Source: JAUWMI01 sp964630455 (GTDB lineage Bacteria > Sumerlaeota > Sumerlaeia > MWCT01 > JAUWMI01). From it: a DNA stretch of 20,929 nt. The DNA lies in the NCBI GenBank assembly GCA_964630455.1, contig CAZVVA010000046.1, positions 1 through 20,929 on the forward strand, given 5' to 3'. Positions 15,830-20,929 of this stretch are shown one piece after another. Positions within the stretch are counted from its first letter, which is position 1. Every line of letters begins with the position of its first letter. Below the pieces are notes generated by a model. It was not told the origin of the DNA. It saw only the letters and a program-made list of their open reading frames with translations, and ran no database searches. The translations under genes and the position numbers were made by a program.

Positions 15830-17326
15830 ATGAAAGATGAAAATAAGACACAAGAGCAACTTATGACTGAATTGCGGGAATTACGGCAACGAATTGCTGA
15901 ATCGGAAGCATCAGAAACCAAGCGCAAGCAGGCGGAGCAAGAACTGCGCCAGAGCCGAGATAAATTGCACAAGGCGCAACTGCAGCATCTGGCGGTTTTG
16001 CGCAGTACACCTCACGGATTGTGTGTGTTAACTTCAAATTGGATAATCACCTGGGCCAACTCTGCGATGATTAAGATGTTGTGGCTAAAGCCCGATAAAA
16101 CACGCTATCTGAGAATTCCCTTTAAGACACTATTTGCAGATAAGAAAAAATTCAATGATTACCAAAAGTCAGCTCTGAACTCAGTGCGAACGACCGGCAT
16201 TGATGTGCGCGAATTGGAACTAAGATGGCCGGATGGAAGGTCGCTCTGGTGTGAAATCTCAATCGTGCGTATTGATCCTCACGAGACAGGGCCTGGGTTT
16301 GTTGCCACTTTTAGCGATATCACCGAGCGAAAGCAGGCAGAAGAAGAACGGAAACAAAGTTTAGAGAAAATACGAACAACCCTGGAGGAAACCGTCAATG
16401 CCCTGGCATCAGCGGTTGAAACAAGGGATCCCTATACTGCGGGTCATCAACGAAGAGTAGCTCAGCTAGCTTGCGCCGTAGCCAAAGAAATGGATTTTCC
16501 AGATGAGCAGATCGAGGCGATCCATATGGCTGGACTTATTCATGATATCGGCAAGATATCTGTCCCAGCAGAAATTCTCAGCAAGCCATCCAGACTTAGC
16601 GAAATGGAAATGAATCTGATAAAGTCCCACCCTCAGGTAAGTTTTGACATATTGAAGGACATAGAATTTCCATGGCCGGTTGCTCATATCGTGCTTCAAC
16701 ACCACGAAAGGATGAATGGTACTGGGTATCCTCATGGTCTGTCAGGTGAGGACATTCTCCTGGAAGCGAGAATCTTAGCAGTAGCCGATGTTGTTGAAGC
16801 TATGGCTTCTCACCGACCTTACCGACCGACTCTCGGTACCGATAAGGCTTTAGACGAAATTTCAAAGAATAAAGGCATCCTTTATGATTCTGTGGTAGTA
16901 AATGCCTGTGCGAAGCTTCTTGCGGAGGAAGGGTTTGATTTAGACAAGATCCGGGTGACCAAGGAGCGCAGAAAATGGCCTCGTGTTAACGTTGAGCTGC
17001 CTTGTGAAGTGCAACTTCTCATGCCTGATGAAACCTTTCAACCCCGTCGCGCTCATGGCTGTATTATGAACTTGAGCATGCGTGGAGCAAGAGTGCGTAT
17101 TTCTAGCCTACTTAAAGACGTTTTCCAAAAGCTGCTGCGTCCGAATCGCTACGTAAAACTGATCTTTTCAACTCCCGAAAGTGAACGCAAGCTCAAGGTT
17201 ATTGGCAAGATTGTCTCGATGGAGTTTAAAGAAAAAGAGCAACTCCTCGACCTGAGGGCATATTTCGAAAATGTAGAGCCCAAGGTCCAAACAGTATTGG
17301 AAAGAATCGTTGAGCAAGGCTCTTGA
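15830..17326 (+). CDS. PAS / HD-GYP / PilZ protein, probable cyclic-di-GMP phosphodiesterase
   Basis: Soluble cytoplasmic signalling protein of 498 aa, no membrane segment. From the N-terminus: a charged coiled coil (1-50), a PAS sensor domain (about 55-165, ending FSDITERKQAEEE), a second coil, an HD-GYP domain (about 185-350) and a C-terminal PilZ domain (about 378-495). Catalytic residues look intact: TAGHQRRV, LIHDIGKISVP (His-Asp 238-239), SHPQVSFDIL, and HHERMNGTGYPHGLSGE (291-307). The PilZ domain shows RKWPR (RxxxR, 381-385) and NLSMRG (N-x-S-x-x-G, 414-419), the c-di-GMP-binding motifs. HD-GYP domains hydrolyse c-di-GMP, so product or substrate feedback through PilZ is inferred. I chose the ATG at 15830 because GAGG lies eight bases upstream; a TTG at 15779 has none. 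It appears monocistronic and richer in A+T than its neighbours. Confidence 0.92.
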   Translation: MKDENKTQEQLMTELRELRQRIAESEASETKRKQAEQELRQSRDKLHKAQLQHLAVLRSTPHGLCVLTSNWIITWANSAMIKMLWLKPDKTRYLRIPFKTLFADKKKFNDYQKSALNSVRTTGIDVRELELRWPDGRSLWCEISIVRIDPHETGPGFVATFSDITERKQAEEERKQSLEKIRTTLEETVNALASAVETRDPYTAGHQRRVAQLACAVAKEMDFPDEQIEAIHMAGLIHDIGKISVPAEILSKPSRLSEMEMNLIKSHPQVSFDILKDIEFPWPVAHIVLQHHERMNGTGYPHGLSGEDILLEARILAVADVVEAMASHRPYRPTLGTDKALDEISKNKGILYDSVVVNACAKLLAEEGFDLDKIRVTKERRKWPRVNVELPCEVQLLMPDETFQPRRAHGCIMNLSMRGARVRISSLLKDVFQKLLRPNRYVKLIFSTPESERKLKVIGKIVSMEFKEKEQLLDLRAYFENVEPKVQTVLERIVEQGS

Positions 17327-17698
17327 TTCCTATCCTTTGCCGTAGACCGCATAACCGCTGAAGTCTACTGCAGATGCCTTCTCCTGGTATCACCCTTAAT
17401 CCCTGCCCTTGAAATAACATACTTCCTCATGTCCATAATCCTTTCACAAGGCTCACCCTGGAGAGTCAAGTAAGAATTCTGCCTTACAATAGCTCATCTG
17501 TTACAGCACGGCGTATCAATAATGCGCTTTGTTGGCTCAGAATCCACCAGACCGCCCTTTTCTTTGTTTGACACTACCCCGACCGTCCTTCTATATAAGT
17601 GTGTGCGTGGCTCAAAAAGGCGCTTCCCCAAACAATAAGCCTGGGATTGAAACCGCACGGCGAGCTACACATTGTCCTCAACCGAGGCTCTTTCAACT
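17327..17698 (+). other. Gap before the GHMP kinase: promoter near its 3' end, otherwise empty
   Basis: This 372-base stretch carries the promoter-like pair at 17568-17597. A minus-strand mini-frame of 23 codons at 17365-17436 has an AAGGA-like site but is too short to call a gene. The rest shows no gene, RNA or repeat that I can support. Confidence 0.45.
17568..17597 (+). promoter_or_regulatory. Sigma70-type promoter for the sugar kinase-uridylyltransferase pair
   Basis: A perfect TTGACA (17568-17573) is followed after 18 bases by TATATA (17592-17597). It lies about 100 bases before the kinase ATG and would drive both it and the galU-like gene. Confidence 0.6.
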
Positions 17699-18694
17699 AT
17701 GGAGATTACTGCTTGCGCATACGCCAGGGCTGGGCTCCTGGGTAATCCTTCTGATGCTTATCATGGAAAGACGATTTCATTCACGTTTAAGAACTTCGCA
17801 GCCACCGTGACCCTCCGAACATCCACGGAGTTCGCTATTCATCCTCCTGGCGGCGATCCTATTCTTTTCCCTTCACTGGACCGGTTTGTCCAGGAGGGCC
17901 ACTCCCATCCGGCATACTCTTCGATTCGCTCGATTGGCGGAACTATTCGCCATTTCCTGGCTTACTGCCAGCGTCACCAGATTGCCTTCATTCCCCGCAA
18001 TTTCGATTTGCGCTTTCAGACTACCATTCCCCGGCAGGTAGGGCTCGCAGGCTCCAGTGCACTGGTGACCGCAACCCTCAGGGCACTTATGCGATTCTTT
18101 GACGTTTCGATCCCGTTGCCAGTGCAGCCAATGTTGAATGTGCAGGTTGAGACGGAGTTTCTCGACATTCCCGCGGGATTACAGGACAGTGTGGCCCAGG
18201 TCTATGAGGGCATCGTATATATGGATTTTGATGCTCGGCATTTCAAAGAACATGGCCACGGCTACTACGAGCAGTTGCAGCTCCCTGCTCTGCCAAATAT
18301 CTACGTCGCATATAATCCGCGCTTGCAGGAAGACTCAGCAATTCCGCTTCGGCAGCTGCGTGCCGCATACGACCGCGGAGATCGAGATACGATTGCCGCT
18401 ATGCAGCATTTTGCCGCCATTGCCGCAGAAGGAAAAGCGTGCTTGCTGACACAGCAGTGGGATCGTCTCAATGAGCTGATCAACGAGAATTTCGATCTGC
18501 GGTCGCGAGTCTACCCGATAAGTGCCGGTAATCACGAGCTTATTGCCACAGCACGCGCTGCAGGCGCAAGCGCCAAGTTTACGGGGTCTGGTGGGGCAAT
18601 CGTGGGTTTGTATCCGGACGAACCTGCGTTTCAGGCGCTATACACAGCATTGGCTCGTATCGGTGCCATTACCCTGAAGCCTATCATTACCTGA
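17699..18694 (+). CDS. GHMP-family sugar kinase, glucuronokinase-like
   Basis: Predicted cytoplasmic ATP-dependent sugar-1-kinase of 331 aa. The three GHMP motifs are visible: AYARAGLLGNPSDAYHGKTI (7-26), RQVGLAGSSALVTA (112-125) as the ATP loop, and AKFTGSGGAIVGLY (292-305) near the C-terminus. AGLQDSVAQVYEGIVYMDF (159-177) resembles, from memory, the conserved segment of plant glucuronokinases, which make glucuronic acid 1-phosphate. The substrate here is therefore probably a uronic acid or related sugar, but galactose- or heptose-type substrates cannot be excluded. I chose the ATG at 17699 since the protein then begins like its family; an in-frame TTG at 17672 would add nine residues. The stop codon overlaps the ribosome-binding site of the next gene. 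Confidence 0.85.
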   Translation: MEITACAYARAGLLGNPSDAYHGKTISFTFKNFAATVTLRTSTEFAIHPPGGDPILFPSLDRFVQEGHSHPAYSSIRSIGGTIRHFLAYCQRHQIAFIPRNFDLRFQTTIPRQVGLAGSSALVTATLRALMRFFDVSIPLPVQPMLNVQVETEFLDIPAGLQDSVAQVYEGIVYMDFDARHFKEHGHGYYEQLQLPALPNIYVAYNPRLQEDSAIPLRQLRAAYDRGDRDTIAAMQHFAAIAAEGKACLLTQQWDRLNELINENFDLRSRVYPISAGNHELIATARAAGASAKFTGSGGAIVGLYPDEPAFQALYTALARIGAITLKPIIT

Positions 18695-18703
18695 GGATCA
18701 CCC

Positions 18704-19567
18704 ATGATCATTAAGGCCATTATTCCAGCTGCAGGCTATGGCACACGGTTCTTGCCTGCCACGAAATCGGTTCCAAAGGAATTGCTTCCAATACTTGATA
18801 CACCGGTCATCCACCTGGTCATGGCTGAGGCACAGGAGGCAGGGCTCAAGCAGATCGCAATTGTCATCAGCCCTGGAAAAGAAATTCTGAAGCGATACTT
18901 TGCTCCAAACCGCACGTTGCTCCAGGCGGCTAAGCGAAAGCACGACACCGCAGCGCTGGAGAACCTACGGGCCATTGATCGCCTGCCCCGGCCGCGATTT
19001 CTCACGCAGAAAGTGCCTCGAGGGCTGGGCGACGCCCTGCTCTGTGCGAGCCGATTTGTAGGAAATCACCCTGTTGCCATGTTGCTCGGCGATACCGCGA
19101 TCCGCGCAACACCGGCTTGCATCGCACAGCTCATAAAAATCTACCGCCAACGCCGAAAAAGTGTACTGGCTGTTGAGGAGGTCCCGGCCGCGCAGGTGGA
19201 CAAGTATGGAATAGTCACAGGACGAAAAATCGCTAAAGACCTTTATCGGGTTGAGGAAATCGTTGAAAAACCTTCTCCTGCAGTTGCACCATCACGCTTG
19301 GCAATCGCCAGTCGTTACGTCCTCACCCCCGCGATCTTTAGCCATCTCCGAGCACTGCAGGATCGCGTTGAGGGAGAATTGCTGATGACTTCCGCGCTCC
19401 AGCACCTGGCAAATAACGAAGGACTACTCGCCTACAGATTCCACGGCACCCGCTATGATATTGGAAATCCCATTGGTCTCCTCAAAGCCAATCTCGATCT
19501 GGCTAGCCAGAGCGCCTCTTTACGTAAACAATTGCTTACATATCTCCAAAACAAGCATTGGCTTTAG
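18704..19567 (+). CDS. galU: GalU-family UTP:sugar-1-phosphate uridylyltransferase
   Basis: Predicted cytoplasmic nucleotidyltransferase (287 aa) joining a sugar 1-phosphate to UTP, giving a UDP-sugar and pyrophosphate. The signature PAAGYGTRFLPATKSVPKEL (8-27) is typical GalU, as are PRGLGDALLCA, DKYGIVTG, VEKPSPAVAPSRLAIASRYV (in order) and GTRYDIGNPIGLLKANL. Two motifs deviate from common GalU: GDTAI where the family often has a P-D-D/V acidic motif, and VEGELLMTSAL where it usually reads EIQLTDA. Glucose 1-phosphate is the default substrate, but its coupling to a glucuronokinase-like gene suggests a broader or different sugar. The SD GAGG (18693-18696) overlaps the kinase stop codon, seven bases before the ATG, so the two are probably translated together. 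Confidence 0.88.
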   Translation: MIIKAIIPAAGYGTRFLPATKSVPKELLPILDTPVIHLVMAEAQEAGLKQIAIVISPGKEILKRYFAPNRTLLQAAKRKHDTAALENLRAIDRLPRPRFLTQKVPRGLGDALLCASRFVGNHPVAMLLGDTAIRATPACIAQLIKIYRQRRKSVLAVEEVPAAQVDKYGIVTGRKIAKDLYRVEEIVEKPSPAVAPSRLAIASRYVLTPAIFSHLRALQDRVEGELLMTSALQHLANNEGLLAYRFHGTRYDIGNPIGLLKANLDLASQSASLRKQLLTYLQNKHWL

Positions 19568-19678
19568 GCATTATTGGACTTTCCAGATCTGGCTATCTAT
19601 GGTAATTTTCCCTGGGAGCGCTTTATATAAGGGGCAAACCGGAACTTGCGGGCTTGTGAAAAAATCAACAAATTGGGA

Positions 19679-19706
19679 TTGACAAAATCGGATTTGTTTA
19701 AATAAA
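19679..19706 (+). promoter_or_regulatory. Candidate sigma70-type promoter of the nuo operon
   Basis: A perfect TTGACA (19679-19684) is followed after 16 bases by AATAAA (19701-19706), a 4 of 6 match; TAAATA at 19699 is an alternative with a shorter spacer. It lies about 60 bases before nuoA in the 196-base gap after galU, where a new transcription unit is expected. Confidence 0.5.
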
Positions 19707-19763
19707 CTTCCCGAAACTTGAAGCCAAGGAAAGCGATAACCAGAGGATTCGCGCACATTAATC

Positions 19764-20126
19764 ATGCTCCAGACCTCTTTTCCCGTTTTTCTATTGCTTC
19801 TGTTTGGCGTGGGCTTTGCTGTCTTCACCATGCTACTCTCGCATCTCATTGGCAAAAAGAAGCCCACACCGGTCAAACTCTCACCATATGAATGTGGTAT
19901 CAAGCCGATTGGTACCGCGCGGATTCAATTCTTCGTAAAATTCTACCTTATCGCGCTTCTCTTTTTGCTTTTCGACATGGAAACCATATTCATCCTGACA
20001 TGGGCAGTGGTCTTCCACGACAAATCAATTCAGGTATTTGCGCTGATTGAAATGGTCGTCTTTATCACCATCCTGCTGGTGGGCTATGCATACGTCTGGA
20101 GAAAAGGAGCATTGAAATGGCGCTAG
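19764..20126 (+). CDS. nuoA: NADH-quinone oxidoreductase subunit A (NuoA)
   Basis: Small membrane subunit of respiratory complex I, near the quinone and proton-channel junction. The complete 120-aa protein has three hydrophobic helices. Family motifs are SPYECGIKPIGTARIQFFVK (38-57, with the conserved Cys loop) and FLLFDMETIFILTWAV (about 67-82). The C-terminus YAYVWRKGALKW is typical. AGAGGA lies some 16 bases before the ATG, farther than usual, so translation initiation may be weak. It overlaps nuoB by ten bases. Confidence 0.96.
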   Translation: MLQTSFPVFLLLLFGVGFAVFTMLLSHLIGKKKPTPVKLSPYECGIKPIGTARIQFFVKFYLIALLFLLFDMETIFILTWAVVFHDKSIQVFALIEMVVFITILLVGYAYVWRKGALKWR

Positions 20127-20587
20127 ACATTCCACGTAGTGCTCCTGAGCTGGTAAGAAATCTCGAAGAAGTCATCAATTGGTGCCGAAAGAATTCGCTC
20201 TGGCCGGTTACGATGGGCCTCTCGTGCTGTGCCATAGAAATGATGGGGACCGCTGCCTCACGCTACGACCTGGCGCGGTTTGGCTCTGAGGTCTTTCGGG
20301 CCTCACCACGACAGGCTGACCTGATGATTGTCGCCGGCACGGTGACTAAGAAAATGGCGCCGGTTGTGCGGCGCATTTACGACCAGATGACCGAGCCGAA
20401 GTGGGTCATCGCCATGGGCGCCTGTGCCTCGTGTGGCGGCATGTATAACGTCTACAGCGTCTTGCAAGGGGTTGACGAAATTATTCCGGTTGACATCTAT
20501 GTACCGGGCTGTCCCCCACGTCCTGAAGCGTTGATTCACGGCATCATCCAACTGCAGAAGAAAATTGCAAAAGAGCGGGTATTTTAG
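20117..20587 (+). CDS. nuoB: NADH-quinone oxidoreductase subunit B (NuoB)
   Basis: Peripheral-arm subunit of complex I that binds the terminal [4Fe-4S] cluster N2, which passes electrons to quinone. The protein is 156 aa. All cluster cysteines are visible: the adjacent pair in GLSCCAIEMMGTA, one in MGACASCGGMY and one in VPGCPPRPEAL. RFGSEVFRASPRQADLMIVAG is the usual quinone-side loop. AAGGAG (20104-20109), seven bases before the ATG, lies inside nuoA, and the ten-base overlap indicates coupled translation. Confidence 0.97.
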   Translation: MALDIPRSAPELVRNLEEVINWCRKNSLWPVTMGLSCCAIEMMGTAASRYDLARFGSEVFRASPRQADLMIVAGTVTKKMAPVVRRIYDQMTEPKWVIAMGACASCGGMYNVYSVLQGVDEIIPVDIYVPGCPPRPEALIHGIIQLQKKIAKERVF

Positions 20588-20605
20588 ACTGGCCTGAACA
20601 TGTAG

Positions 20606-20633
20606 GTAGGGACAGATTATTGTCTGTCCCTAC
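20606..20633. repeat. Palindromic hairpin in nuoB-nuoC gap, related to copies 1 and 2
   Basis: GTAGGGACAGA (20606-20616) pairs perfectly with TCTGTCCCTAC (20623-20633), giving an 11-pair stem and a six-base loop. The GTAGGG ends and CCCTAC close match the ends of the hairpins at 3715 and 6469, whereas the inner part differs. No T-run follows, so it is unlikely to terminate the nuo transcript. Confidence 0.65.
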
Positions 20634-20659
20634 GAGCTAGGAGCGCGAACGTAAGATAT

Positions 20660-20929
20660 ATGTCAGAATTGAAAACACTCATTGAAAACCTGCTCCGTGC
20701 GCGATTTACCGATGCGATCCTCGAGATCAGCGAATTCCGCGACGAGGTAACAGCTCGCATCAAGCGCGAAAAAGTAGTTAGCATCTGCAAGTTCCTGCGC
20801 GATGAGCCACGCCTGGGCTTCAATTTCCTGAGCGATGTAACTGCTGTTGATTACCTGCTTCTCGACATCGAACCACGGTTTGACGTAGTCTACCATCTCT
20901 TCTCGCTCACCTACTTTCACAGACTCCGC
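20660..20929 (+). CDS. nuoC: NADH-quinone oxidoreductase subunit C (NuoC), 5' part; cut by window end
   Basis: An open frame runs from the ATG at 20660 to the last base (90 codons). It reads MSELKTLIENLLRARFTDAI and later CKFLRDEPRLGFNFLSDVTA, VDYLL, RFDVVYHLFSLTYFHRLR. The pattern FLRDxP..FxFLSDVTAVDYL and VVYHLFSL is characteristic of the 30-kDa NuoC subunit of the complex I peripheral arm. Position after nuoA-nuoB agrees. Whether it is fused to NuoD cannot be seen. No convincing ribosome-binding site stands before the ATG, and a palindromic repeat occupies the 72-base gap upstream. Confidence 0.9.
   Translation, partial: MSELKTLIENLLRARFTDAILEISEFRDEVTARIKREKVVSICKFLRDEPRLGFNFLSDVTAVDYLLLDIEPRFDVVYHLFSLTYFHRLR

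Noticed and set aside
19619..19629. Main nuo promoter at TATATA
   Set aside because: No acceptable -35 sequence 16 to 18 bases upstream; TTGACA at 19679 is the better candidate.
20606..20633. Rho-independent terminator after nuoB
   Set aside because: Strong stem but no T-run downstream, and nuoC continues in the same direction.

Overview
This window is a nearly complete division and cell-wall (dcw) gene cluster followed by a short accessory stretch and the start of a respiratory complex I operon. Every gene reads on the + strand. The organism is a bacterium of moderate G+C. MurE carries the DNPR signature of meso-diaminopimelate-adding enzymes, and FtsA, FtsQ and FtsW are all present, so a rod-type diderm with DAP-type peptidoglycan is the best inference. 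I cannot assign a phylum from the sequence alone; the gene order and a short dispersed palindromic repeat would suit one of the less-studied diderm phyla.

Layout. 1-693: C-terminal end of a class B penicillin-binding protein with one PASTA domain (ftsI type). 820-15450: murE, murF, mraY, murD, ftsW, murG, murC, murB, ftsQ, ftsA, ftsZ, in that order. Together they cover UDP-MurNAc-pentapeptide synthesis (MurB to MurF), lipid I and lipid II formation (MraY, MurG), septal glycan polymerisation and cross-linking (FtsW with the PBP), and the divisome core (FtsQ, FtsA, FtsZ). No ddl lies between murB and ftsQ. murE and murF overlap by one base, but most other gaps are about 90 to 240 bases and several hold hairpins.

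15451-17698: a more A+T-rich stretch with a rho-independent terminator that closes the dcw unit and a single gene for a cytoplasmic PAS / HD-GYP / PilZ protein, a likely cyclic-di-GMP phosphodiesterase with its own c-di-GMP-binding domain. 17568-19567: a sigma70-like promoter, then a GHMP sugar kinase resembling plant glucuronokinase, coupled to a GalU-family sugar-1-phosphate uridylyltransferase. The pair looks like a two-step route from a free sugar or uronic acid to a UDP-sugar. 19679-20929: a promoter followed by nuoA, nuoB and the 5' part of nuoC.

The least ordinary things are: (1) a family of short palindromic repeats in three gaps, one of them inside the nuo operon; (2) a MurD whose usual basic residue in the C-terminal GG-x-x-K/R motif is missing while a neighbouring substrate loop has gained His-Lys; (3) the kinase plus uridylyltransferase pair; (4) the three-domain c-di-GMP protein beside ftsZ. 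I see no CRISPR array, tRNA, rRNA, intact insertion sequence or clear new multi-gene system.
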